Below, piece after piece: positions 5,641 to 11,985 of a stretch of 13,196 bases of DNA. A program made the position numbers and the translations under genes. The DNA is taken from assembly GCA_030613765.1 (NCBI GenBank), contig JAUWLI010000040.1, forward strand, positions 1 to 13,196. The letters run 5' to 3'. The notes beneath the pieces were generated by a model, which was not told the origin of the DNA, did not search any database, and saw only the letters and a list, made by a program, of their open reading frames with translations. This stretch comes from Phycisphaerae bacterium (GTDB taxonomy: Bacteria > Planctomycetota > Phycisphaerae > Sedimentisphaerales > SG8-4). Numbering within the stretch: position 1 is the first letter of the stretch; each line of letters begins with the position of its first letter.

Positions 5641-7789
5641 GTTCATAGGAGTTAACCATACCCCCTCCGTAATCATAGGCTGTATTACCGTTGAAAATGC
5701 AGTTAGTTATCTTCGGAATGGAAGAAGTGTTATATACCCCGCCGCCATCAACGTTCGCTTTATTTCCACTGAAAATGCAGTTAGTTATATTCGGTTCTGA
5801 ATAATTTATATTGTATATTGCGCCGCCAGCGGAATTTGCAAGATTGTTACTGAAAATGCAGTTTGTTATGTTCGGGTCGGAAGATTCATTATATAGTGCT
5901 CCACCATTGGAAGCTGAATTAACGCTGACATTGCAGTCTGTTAAGGCGAGGTTGTTGGAATTCTTACAATATATTCCGCCCCCATACCCATCATCACCTG
6001 AACCATTAGCCTTTCCGGCCGTAATTGTAAAGCCATCGAGGACGGCGTTATTGACGTCCACACATTTTACGACGTGGTAGCTGTTATCGTACTGGTCGTT
6101 TGGCACTGCTATATCGCCGCTGAGAATAGTTTCGTAGGTATTCGGATTGCGTGCGTTCCAGGTTCCCCCGCCGGGCGGGAACCCGCCATAGAGGGCGACG
6201 TTATTGACAAGCTCGAAGGAAATCGGGCGAGCGCTCGTATCGTTTATATCTGTAGGCCTGTACGTCTGCTGCGCCACCCGGATTTGGTTACAGTCACAGT
6301 TGGTGGCGCCTGGGAAAGCATCCTGTAAATCTTCGTAGGCATTGAGCCAGGACGTTCCGTTATTAAGACCATTGGCATCGGCGTCTACGTAGATTATATC
6401 TCCGCCAGAACAGCAAATATCAGTAGGCCATGTCGTGAATGTGTAGTACCGGTCACTTTCCATTTCACAAAGATTAATAATTGTTTCGCCGGGCCTGGCG
6501 TCGTAATTAACTCCGACCTGTATCCACAAGGTGTTGGAATCCGAGGCCGATATATCACCGATATACCAGGTAACCGTATGCCAGTTGGGGTCATAGTAGC
6601 CGCAGGGGTCCGATGACGATGAGATATAGTTCACATCATCAGGCAGATGGTCTGTGATTATTACGTTGGTGTCGGCAAATCCGTTGGCGTCATAATGAAT
6701 ATTATAGTAAAGCCAGTTATATGGGGACCCCATAAGCTCATGTTCGGCTTCGCTAATCAGCGGCGAAGCACAATCGACGTCGTTGTCATCTTTGACAAGG
6801 TCGAAAACAGGAGGCTTGTAAAACCCACCGACTGCGACACCGGCTGGTCCGGAGATATCATTTGTTTCGATGTCGTTTGGGCTAATTATCTCGTTTGCAT
6901 CCGGTGTCCAGCTCGATGTGTCATAAACCTCGATTGCACCTCCGAACCCTCCCCAAGATCCGTAACGAAAGGTAGTAGCATAAACCAATCCTGTTTCCTG
7001 GTCTACACCGAGGTCTATGACGTATGCTCCTTCTGAACCTGGGTCAATGTTCTTCTCTATCATCGTATTGGGGTCGTTGGGGTTGCCGTTGAGTTTGTAC
7101 TTTATAAGATATTTGTGTCTCCTGTAATCGCCGGCATAGAGACAGCCTCTTGCCTGGTCAATATCGATGGCCACAGCTTCTTTATTGAGGCCAATACTCC
7201 CTTTATGGCCAAAGTTTGGGTCATTTGTGTCGTAATAATGAATTGTGGATGTATCATCAGTGACATACAGGTGGTTATTTGTGGAGTCTAATGCAATACC
7301 CATAGCCATACCGTAATCGAGACTTTTATATGTGCCACCCTCGAGGATCAGTGTTTTTGCAACTGGATTCCACAAGTAGACGTAAAGTTTATTAGTCTCC
7401 CTGTCAACAACGTAGAGTTTTTGCTTACTCTTGTCAAAGGCGATACCTGCTAAGCCGGCGGCCCCGGGCACTGTTACCTGGTTTTGTTTATAAATCATCG
7501 TCTTGGCATTCAACATATCTATTATTTCTGAGTTTTCGTAGGTAATAAATATAATTTGAGAATCGGGGTCGAGGGCCAGGCCGACGGCACCTAAACCTTG
7601 ACCCGGTAAATTCTCTGCGGTTGCCTGATACTGTATCTGGTCATTCTGAATATCATACGCTTTAATGATGCTGGCCCCATGATTGGTGATTACATAAACC
7701 GATTTGGCGTGAGCAGTTTGAGCAGAGCAGGTGACTAAAAGAGACAGGATTATTGATTGTAATGATGGGATTTGTTTTGTTGAATGCAT
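5582..7789 (-). CDS. Truncated paralogue of the propeller / beta-helix protein
   Basis: 735 residues. Signal peptide 1-28 (ending SAQTAHA, then KSVYVITN), propeller about 29-320, CARDB/DUF11-like domain about 325-450, IIYVDADANGLNNGTSW entry motif at about 465, then beta-helix with only about four or five coils (to GGGMVNS at about 713). It is closely related to the protein encoded at 296-3754 but lacks the later coils, the anchor-Q-like segment and the dockerin pair. The final ~19 residues (CFEALKIVKNLGKIINIL) do not look like a coil and lie in the duplicated upstream region at 5582-5640, so the 3' end was lost by rearrangement. The start is ATG 7789, with AAGGAG at 7798-7803 eight nt away; a GTG at 7807 overlaps that site and is rejected. 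It lies 40 bp behind the PEP-CTERM gene, so probably the same transcript. It may still be secreted but would be unanchored. Confidence 0.82.
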   Translation of the reverse strand: MHSTKQIPSLQSIILSLLVTCSAQTAHAKSVYVITNHGASIIKAYDIQNDQIQYQATAENLPGQGLGAVGLALDPDSQIIFITYENSEIIDMLNAKTMIYKQNQVTVPGAAGLAGIAFDKSKQKLYVVDRETNKLYVYLWNPVAKTLILEGGTYKSLDYGMAMGIALDSTNNHLYVTDDTSTIHYYDTNDPNFGHKGSIGLNKEAVAIDIDQARGCLYAGDYRRHKYLIKYKLNGNPNDPNTMIEKNIDPGSEGAYVIDLGVDQETGLVYATTFRYGSWGGFGGAIEVYDTSSWTPDANEIISPNDIETNDISGPAGVAVGGFYKPPVFDLVKDDNDVDCASPLISEAEHELMGSPYNWLYYNIHYDANGFADTNVIITDHLPDDVNYISSSSDPCGYYDPNWHTVTWYIGDISASDSNTLWIQVGVNYDARPGETIINLCEMESDRYYTFTTWPTDICCSGGDIIYVDADANGLNNGTSWLNAYEDLQDAFPGATNCDCNQIRVAQQTYRPTDINDTSARPISFELVNNVALYGGFPPGGGTWNARNPNTYETILSGDIAVPNDQYDNSYHVVKCVDVNNAVLDGFTITAGKANGSGDDGYGGGIYCKNSNNLALTDCNVSVNSASNGGALYNESSDPNITNCIFSNNLANSAGGAIYNINYSEPNITNCIFSGNKANVDGGGVYNTSSIPKITNCIFNGNTAYDYGGGMVNSYELCFEALKIVKNLGKIINIL
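6186..6310. repeat. 125-bp exact direct repeat, copy B
   Basis: Identical to 2220-2344 (offset 3966) within the beta-helix entry segment. The neighbouring coding sequence differs at roughly one base in ten just outside and more in the propeller region. Confidence 0.8.
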
Positions 7790-7797
7790 AGTAATGA

Positions 7798-7803
7798 CTC
7801 CTT
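7798..7803 (-). promoter_or_regulatory. Ribosome binding site deciding the ATG 7789 start
   Basis: Minus-strand AAGGAG, eight nucleotides before ATG 7789. It overlaps the region after the alternative GTG 7807, which could not use it. Confidence 0.75.
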
Positions 7804-7829
7804 TCACTTCGAATACATGTTAATGTCAG

Positions 7830-8525
7830 TTATCTCTTTCGTTTTAAGAGAATACAACCGAGTAGGAGAAGTAATAACGAGGCTGGCTCTGGAATCAGGT
7901 TTATGTTTGAATAGGTCTCCGGAGAAAGCAGATGAATATAGAATGAAGCACCATCATCCCAGTAACCGTTTACAAAACCGAACCCATAATTTCCGCCGCT
8001 GCTATTTTTTAAGAGGTCATAGCCGAAAACGTTAATTGTACCGTCAGGTGCCGACATGTAATCAGATACTACACCACCATAAATATTGACAGTGCCCGAT
8101 TCTAACGCACTCACCCAAGCCGCGTTCCCTCCATATATGTTTGCCGTGCCAAAGTCATTTCTGGCAGAAAGAGAGGAGACAATACCAGTGTCATAAAGGT
8201 TCACTGTAGCGAAATCCAAAGCCTGGAGACTATACACTTCCCCGCCAGATACGTTAGCGATGCTGGTGTTATAGGCTTCCAACGTAAGTATCTCGCCGCC
8301 GGTCATATTAATAATGCTCGAATCGTATGACCTGAGATTATGAACGAAGCCGCCTGTCATATCAACGGTTGTATGGTCTGGCGGTGTATCATATACGTTC
8401 ACAACTGTGTCGTAATAATCGCCTTCCTGAATCACGGCATCGCTGTAAATATCCAGCAACGCCTGCACCTGAGATACCGGAAGAAACATTACCGCCGCTA
8501 AAATTGCTATAACTTTCGTTTTCAT
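7830..8525 (-). CDS. PEP-CTERM exported beta-repeat protein
   Basis: 231 residues. Signal peptide 1-22 (VIAILAAVMFLPVSQVQA), then about seven to eight short repeats of about 20 residues (VDMTGGFVHNLRSYDSS, INMTGGEILTLEAYNTS, ANVSGGEVYSLQALDFA, VNIYGGVVSDYMSAPDG) that suggest a small right-handed parallel beta-helix. The C-terminus is a canonical sorting tail: PEP (212-214), a hydrophobic run ASLLLLLLGCILL, and KRKR at the very end. Proteins with this tail are handled by an exosortase and sent to the outer surface or extracellular polymer; no exosortase is visible in this window. AAGGAG at 8533-8538 lies 7 nt before ATG 8525. First gene of its cassette, with its own promoter at 8569-8597; the truncated propeller/beta-helix gene follows 40 bp downstream. 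The function of the repeat domain is unknown. Confidence 0.88.
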   Translation of the reverse strand: MKTKVIAILAAVMFLPVSQVQALLDIYSDAVIQEGDYYDTVVNVYDTPPDHTTVDMTGGFVHNLRSYDSSIINMTGGEILTLEAYNTSIANVSGGEVYSLQALDFATVNLYDTGIVSSLSARNDFGTANIYGGNAAWVSALESGTVNIYGGVVSDYMSAPDGTINVFGYDLLKNSSGGNYGFGFVNGYWDDGASFYIHLLSPETYSNINLIPEPASLLLLLLGCILLKRKR

Positions 8526-8568
8526 GATTGGTCTCCTTTCCGAAATTGGTGTTTATGCTATATAAACC

Positions 8569-8597
8569 ATTATATTAAAATCCCCTGCCTTATTCAA
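8569..8597 (-). promoter_or_regulatory. Sigma-70-type promoter of the PEP-CTERM cassette
   Basis: Minus strand: -35 TTGAAT (8592-8597), 17-bp spacer, -10 TATAAT (8569-8574). The -10 is consensus. The same -35 word and spacer length occur at the paralogous site 5449-5477. Predicted leader to ATG 8525 is about 37 nt. Confidence 0.75.
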
Positions 8598-8760
8598 GCC
8601 ATTTTTGGCTGTATTTACGTCAATTCAAGCCGGGAAACGCTCTTACGCTCTCGATAGTTAGCCAAATAATCCGAGTTGTCTGTATATATGCCGTTTCTGA
8701 ACCAAAAAATGTTGATGCTTTTTTCCTAAGATTTTTCAAAATAACTAAAAACCTCAGAAA
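8575..8760. repeat. Duplicated upstream region, copy 2
   Basis: Colinear with 5455-5640. Because no coding frame constrains this copy, the blocks that survive in both (CGGGAAACGCTCTTAC, CCGTTTCTGA, AATGTTGAT and the two GGCT-type words 31 bp apart) are candidates for regulatory or structured sequence, rather than just recent duplication. Similarity fades at about 8760. Confidence 0.8.
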
Positions 8761-8834
8761 TGGGTTTCGAGAAAGCCTTTGGTATGAAGTACTGGTGGGC
8801 GGAGGGGAAATTAAAAATCAAAGATTAAAATGGA

Positions 8835-8869
8835 CCCCCTTAGAATATAAGGCATTCTAAACAAGGGGG
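8835..8869. other. Imperfect 12-bp hairpin in intergenic DNA
   Basis: CCCCC-TTAGAAT (8835-8846) pairs with ATTCTAA (8854-8860) and GGGGG (8865-8869). The terminal loop is seven bases (ATAAGGC) and there is a four-base bulge (ACAA, 8861-8864). It is not followed by a T run on either strand, so it is not a standard terminator. It may be a REP- or MITE-like palindromic element, or a processing structure. Confidence 0.5.
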
Positions 8870-8905
8870 CAAACAATGTAAAATTGTGGAATCGCTGCGC
8901 GATAG

Positions 8906-8940
8906 CTTTCTAATTTTTTAGCCACGAAAAGGCACACAAT
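8906..8940. repeat. Dispersed intergenic element, copy 1
   Basis: CTTTCTAATTTTTTAGCCAC then GAAAAGGCACACAA. The same head (CTTTCTAATTTTT, then GCCA) and GGCAC-rich tail recur at 11986-12026. I recall GCCACGAAGGCACAAAG-type words as a frequent intergenic repeat in planctomycete and related draft genomes; only two copies can be seen here. Confidence 0.55.
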
Positions 8941-9081
8941 GCACAAAAGACGACAACATCGTATGCCTCCAGTTTTTGGTAACATTTTACTGCGGCAACG
9001 ACCGGACATCACCCCATTTCTGAAAAGAGAAGTATTGCCCTTGTTGAGTTCCGGCGGCTTTCAGGTTTTTCAGGCGTAATG

Positions 9082-9109
9082 AAAACGGGGCCACTATATA
9101 GCAGCCCCG
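9082..9109 (-). terminator. Intrinsic terminator of the 388-residue exported-protein gene
   Basis: On the minus strand CGGGGC (9109-9104) pairs with GCCCCG (9091-9086) around a 12-base loop containing CTATATAG. TTTTC follows immediately. It lies 26 bp past the TAG at 9136-9138, the expected place and direction. Confidence 0.75.
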
Positions 9110-9135
9110 ACACGATCCAATAGGTGCTTTCGGCT

Positions 9136-10302
9136 CTATTCAGGTGCATTCCATATGACTTCAAACTCGTCCGACCAGTCAGAGAAGGGATGGTTCTGTC
9201 TTCCACTGCCCTTGCCGGGATTGAGAGCTTTGACTTTAGCTCTGCCGACAAACTGCCAGGCCCTGAGGTTTCTCAGAATTATCGGATCCACACCATGGTC
9301 GAATAAGGCGTATATAACTGGATAGTCCCACTTCGAGATAGAAATGGTCAAATCTGAGTCTTTCATTGAACCACCATCTGTTCGGTCGCTTGTGCCAAAA
9401 CTCAGTTCAACTTCGATGTCATGTCTTGTATCACTGTCGGGGTCGAAGTATGTAATAGTCCCCTCAATATCAACCGAATACTTTTTCGCCCCGGGAATAT
9501 CTGTCCAGTCCAGGAAGAGTTTATTGATATTGCTATCATTGACGTCCACCCATTCCGGAGCATCGAGCATCCCGTTATCATCTGTATGGCCGTACCCTCT
9601 TTTCTTGAGATAGCCTGTAATAGTCTTACGATCCGTTTCGAGTGTACTGATAAACTCATGAAAATCGCCGCCGAAGCCTCCATGATTCGGGTCGGCGTTT
9701 GCTATTCTTGTCCACGTCTTGTTGAATCTTGCCGCAACTCTGCCCATCTGAAGTTGCCCGATTTCACTGCCCGTGTTGGTGCTGTCCCCTAGAACATAGC
9801 CTTTCATGCTTTTAGCAATTTCCCGCTTGTCTTTGTAACCGAATCCTATATCACTGATGCGTGCCTTACCGGCCACCATCAATATCTCCGGGTTGTCCGC
9901 ACAGTCCTGAGCATCAACGAAAATCCACCTGTACACATTCTTGTTTTTGTTGTGATATTCCGTGGTTTTAACAAGTTCCAAATTGTCAAGTTCAATAGTC
10001 TCCTGGAATTTTCCCTTCAGGTTGCCTGTGGTTGCCGATCCCTTGTTACTCCAATAAGCGATCAGGGCTGCATCCTCAATTGAAAAGTCGCTGTAATTGG
10101 CGTCGATAACCAAATAGGCTTTCAACCGGTCCTTAATCAACACATCCCAGTTGTACACATTGGGATCATTGGTGTCGTCAGGTTCGATTATCTCGACAAT
10201 GTCAAAGAAATCGATCTGATCGCTATACTTGTACACGAGTACCTCGCCGTAACCTGGCAGGCAAAACGCAAGTACAATCAAAAACATTAATAGATTCTTC
10301 AT
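9136..10302 (-). CDS. Exported protein of unknown function with fibronectin-like C-terminal domain
   Basis: 388 residues. Signal peptide 1-19 (MKNLLMFLIVLAFCLPGYG), then a domain (about 20-150) rich in beta-strand pattern (VLVYKYSDQIDFFD, LKAYLVIDANYSD, AALIAYWSNKG). A middle segment (about 155-255) includes GYVLGDSTNTGSEIGQLQMGR and is partly helical. Residues about 262-388 (LFLDWTDIPGAKKYSVDIEG ... SDWSDEFEVIW) look like a fibronectin type III-like domain. I do not recognise the N-terminal family and see no catalytic motif. ATG 10302 is chosen because GGAGGT at 10309-10314 is 6 nt away and the signal peptide begins there; an in-frame upstream GTG or ATG region at 10347 would add 15 hydrophilic residues without a ribosome site. 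With a consensus promoter 76 nt upstream and a terminator downstream it is probably transcribed alone. Confidence 0.85.
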   Translation of the reverse strand: MKNLLMFLIVLAFCLPGYGEVLVYKYSDQIDFFDIVEIIEPDDTNDPNVYNWDVLIKDRLKAYLVIDANYSDFSIEDAALIAYWSNKGSATTGNLKGKFQETIELDNLELVKTTEYHNKNKNVYRWIFVDAQDCADNPEILMVAGKARISDIGFGYKDKREIAKSMKGYVLGDSTNTGSEIGQLQMGRVAARFNKTWTRIANADPNHGGFGGDFHEFISTLETDRKTITGYLKKRGYGHTDDNGMLDAPEWVDVNDSNINKLFLDWTDIPGAKKYSVDIEGTITYFDPDSDTRHDIEVELSFGTSDRTDGGSMKDSDLTISISKWDYPVIYALFDHGVDPIILRNLRAWQFVGRAKVKALNPGKGSGRQNHPFSDWSDEFEVIWNAPE

Positions 10303-10308
10303 TCTGCT

Positions 10309-10314
10309 ACCTCC
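10309..10314 (-). promoter_or_regulatory. Ribosome binding site deciding the ATG 10302 start
   Basis: Minus-strand GGAGGT, a near-perfect anti-Shine-Dalgarno match, six nucleotides before ATG 10302 and directly ahead of a clean signal peptide. Confidence 0.8.
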
Positions 10315-10384
10315 ATCCAAAAAGTCACTTCGATATTCATGTCCCAATCTGCGACATTCGCATAGTTCGATTTAGGACCACTAT

Positions 10385-10413
10385 ATAATATCATCACCTT
10401 GCGTTTATGTCAA
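10385..10413 (-). promoter_or_regulatory. Near-perfect sigma-70-type promoter
   Basis: Minus strand: TTGACA (10408-10413, full consensus), 17-bp spacer, TATTAT (10385-10390, five of six). Predicted start near 10378 gives a leader of about 75 nt to ATG 10302. It is the strongest promoter in the window and is separate from the surface-protein cassettes. Confidence 0.8.
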
Positions 10414-10578
10414 GGGCAAAATCACGGTTATTTGACTCTTTCAGGCGGCATGCTGGATAAACGAGTGCATTGATGTGCTTCTGTTATGCCAAAAACAGCT
10501 ATTATCAGACCAATAGTGAGGTTTCAATCGAGGGAGCGTGAAAAAATGCAGAACCACAGGCTGTATTTTTTTCCCTTG
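10414..10578. other. Divergent intergenic region
   Basis: Lies between the minus-strand exported-protein gene and the plus-strand HEAT-repeat gene. A plus-strand frame stays open from GTG 10538 into the HEAT gene (KKCRTTGCIFFPCCRVSARV...), but this stretch does not look like protein of the same gene: it is Cys/Arg-rich, has only a misplaced AGGGAG, and contains the likely promoter. No other gene was seen. Confidence 0.5.
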
Positions 10579-10607
10579 TTGCAGAGTCTCGGCAAGAGTA
10601 TTAGAAT
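10579..10607 (+). promoter_or_regulatory. Probable promoter of the HEAT-repeat gene
   Basis: TTGCAG (10579-10584), 17-bp spacer, TAGAAT (10602-10607). Each box matches consensus at four or five of six positions. A start near 10614 would give a leader of about 38 nt to ATG 10652, which supports the shorter start. Confidence 0.5.
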
Positions 10608-10651
10608 ATGTTACTCGGATTTTCAAAGAATACAATGAAAGTATAGGTCTA

Positions 10652-11326
10652 ATGGGTAAGTCTTCGATATACAACATTATGGTTTGCTTTGCGGCGTTGC
10701 TTCTGATATTCCTCGGCTGCTCCACAAAGAGTGAGGATGAGCAGCAAAGTGAGGAAACGCAATCGCAGATTGCAAAGAACGAAGAGCCTCAGTATCCGGC
10801 CCCGGAAAACGGTAGGCTGAGTTCAGGTTCAGCAGAGGAGATAAGCACAAGCCAGAACAGCCGTGAATCTCTTTCCACAATAGAGGACGCTCTTGCCCAT
10901 GAGGAGCCCCAGATTCGCGAGGAGGCAGTAAGAGACCTTGCCGATATCAATCATCCCGGGATCACCCGCCTGCTTATTCAAGCTTTGGGCGATACTTCCA
11001 GGGACGTACGAACGGCCGCACTTGAGGTTGCCGTTGAACGCCAGGACGATGTCAGATACGACGTCATGGAAGAAGGCATTTCTTCTGCTCACGATGACAT
11101 CAAGCACCTTGTCGTCGCCGAATTGGAGTTTTCAGCCAACCACAAGGCGGTGGATATCTTGATTGAGGGCCTCAAGGATGAAGATGCTGACTTTCGTGAG
11201 GTTGTCAACGAGACCCTGGATTTCCTTATCGACAAGGAATTTGAGAGTCATAAACAGGCTCTTGCCTGGTGGAATCAGAACAAGCATAATTATGATAGCG
11301 AACTGTTCCGGATCGATGACAACTGA
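10652..11326 (+). CDS. HEAT-repeat protein, probable lipoprotein
   Basis: 224 residues from ATG 10652. The N-terminus MGKSSIYNIMVCFAALLLIFLGC is a lipoprotein-type signal with the candidate lipidated Cys at 23. The -3/-2 residues (F, L) are not the usual ones, so lipidation is likely rather than sure. A charged Q/E/S-rich linker follows (about 24-72). Residues about 75-190 hold three to four HEAT/PBS-lyase-like helical repeats (ALAHEEPQIREEAVRDLADI; ALGDTSRDVRTAALEVAVER; GLKDEDADFREVVNETLDFL), which usually act as protein-binding scaffolds. The C-terminus (KQALAWWNQNK) resembles the W-rich cap often seen after HEAT repeats in planctomycete proteins. An upstream GTG at 10538 is rejected because the promoter lies inside that extension. 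The ribosome site is weak (AGGT, 10643 area). It stands alone; partner unknown. Confidence 0.8.
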   Translation: MGKSSIYNIMVCFAALLLIFLGCSTKSEDEQQSEETQSQIAKNEEPQYPAPENGRLSSGSAEEISTSQNSRESLSTIEDALAHEEPQIREEAVRDLADINHPGITRLLIQALGDTSRDVRTAALEVAVERQDDVRYDVMEEGISSAHDDIKHLVVAELEFSANHKAVDILIEGLKDEDADFREVVNETLDFLIDKEFESHKQALAWWNQNKHNYDSELFRIDDN

Positions 11327-11356
11327 TTGGCCTAAAGGCGGATTCAGGTGGTTTCA

Positions 11357-11379
11357 GGTCAAGAAGTGGTTGACCACTT
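11357..11379. other. Two mutually exclusive hairpins after the HEAT gene
   Basis: GGTCAA (11357-11362) can pair with TTGACC (11370-11375). Alternatively AAGTGG (11364-11369) can pair with CCACTT (11374-11379). They cannot form together. No T run follows, so neither is a normal terminator; this may be coincidence. Confidence 0.3.
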
Positions 11380-11431
11380 ACATAACGTTGTATCAAGAAC
11401 CTTAAAGTAGTGAAATCCGGAGAATTTTTTT

Positions 11432-11698
11432 ATAAACTACGGCATTTTGACTTATGATTTCAAGAAGCGATTTAACGTCGGCGACTATATTCAAAGCCTC
11501 GCGGCCAAGCAGTTCCTGCCGCAAGTGGATCAGTATATCTGCCGTGAGAGACTGAACGAATATGCCGGACCCCAAACCAAAGTAATCATGAATGGCTGGT
11601 ATATGGGTTATCCGGAAAACTGGCCTCCATCCGGCAATATTGTCCCGCTTTTTGTTGTATTCCACATAAATGTCGAAAAAACCGAAGGGATGCTTACC
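11432..11698 (+). pseudogene. 5' fragment of a polysaccharide pyruvyl transferase-like gene
   Basis: The plus-strand frame reads [20 protein letters not shown], then [15 protein letters not shown] and later [29 protein letters not shown] and EGMLT. This matches the N-terminus of polysaccharide pyruvyl transferase family proteins, which decorate exopolysaccharide with ketal-linked pyruvate. Only about 85 of the expected 300 or more residues remain. The codon where ATG is expected is ATA (11432-11434), with a GGAG-type site before it, so the start itself appears mutated; TTG 11447 is the next possible start. After about 11698 the frame runs on into antisense oxidoreductase sequence. Judged a dead fragment. 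Confidence 0.7.
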
Positions 11699-11896
11699 CG
11701 GGCAGACGATAATGGCAGTCTTTCCCGTTCGGGCGGCTTGAACGGCCGCAATAACACCTGCAGAAGTACCGCCATAGATCACAATGTCGTATTCCGGAAA
11801 TTTTAGAACGACCGGCTGGCCAGCGCTGGATGCTACTGTTTGAAAAAGAATTACAAATGAAGCTAAAACGCAACGAATAATTACTTTTTTATTCAC
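11690..11896 (-). pseudogene. 5' fragment of an exported FAD-dependent oxidoreductase gene
   Basis: GTG 11896 has AAGGAG at 11902-11907, 5 nt away. It is followed by a signal peptide ([17 protein letters not shown]) and a dinucleotide-binding fold start [20 protein letters not shown] then [14 protein letters not shown]. This is the N-terminal Rossmann segment of the FAD-dependent oxidoreductase family common in planctomycete polysaccharide-degradation regions (normally 450 residues or more). Similarity stops after PGKH near 11690. The frame stays open to TAA near 11402 (164 codons), but that part is simply the antisense of the pyruvyl transferase fragment. The remaining product could bind no complete FAD, so it is treated as a pseudogene. 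Confidence 0.75.
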
Positions 11897-11985
11897 GGCT
11901 TCTCCTTAATCTTGCCATTTGATAACAAATCCATACTGTGGTTGCTTAGAAAGTTTTACTCATATATTTTCGCTTAAGTTTACTT

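Larger units (their letters stand above)
8761..9081. other. Intergenic mosaic without a convincing gene
   Basis: Apart from the hairpin at 8835-8869 and the dispersed element at 8906-8940 (listed separately), this stretch holds an AT-rich segment (AAATTAAAAATCAAAGATTA at 8809 onwards) and a GCTGCGCGATAGC imperfect palindrome near 8894. No frame with a ribosome site and protein-like composition was found on either strand. Confidence 0.5.

Noticed and set aside
8641..8760. Known riboswitch in the conserved upstream region
   Set aside because: I looked for cyclic-di-GMP, cobalamin, TPP and SAM type core motifs and recognised none. Conservation alone does not show an RNA element.
9009..9251. Minus-strand 80-codon frame overlapping the end of the exported-protein gene
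   Set aside because: It is out of frame with the real gene and spans its terminator hairpin, so it would not be transcribed as a separate unit.
9421..9792. Plus-strand frame of 123 codons opposite the exported-protein gene
   Set aside because: The minus-strand gene has promoter, ribosome site, signal peptide and terminator; the plus frame has none.
10538..10651. N-terminal extension of the HEAT protein from GTG 10538
   Set aside because: The AGGGAG is only one base from the GTG, the extension is Cys/Arg-rich and unlike the rest, it holds a plausible promoter, and it would displace the lipoprotein signal from the N-terminus.
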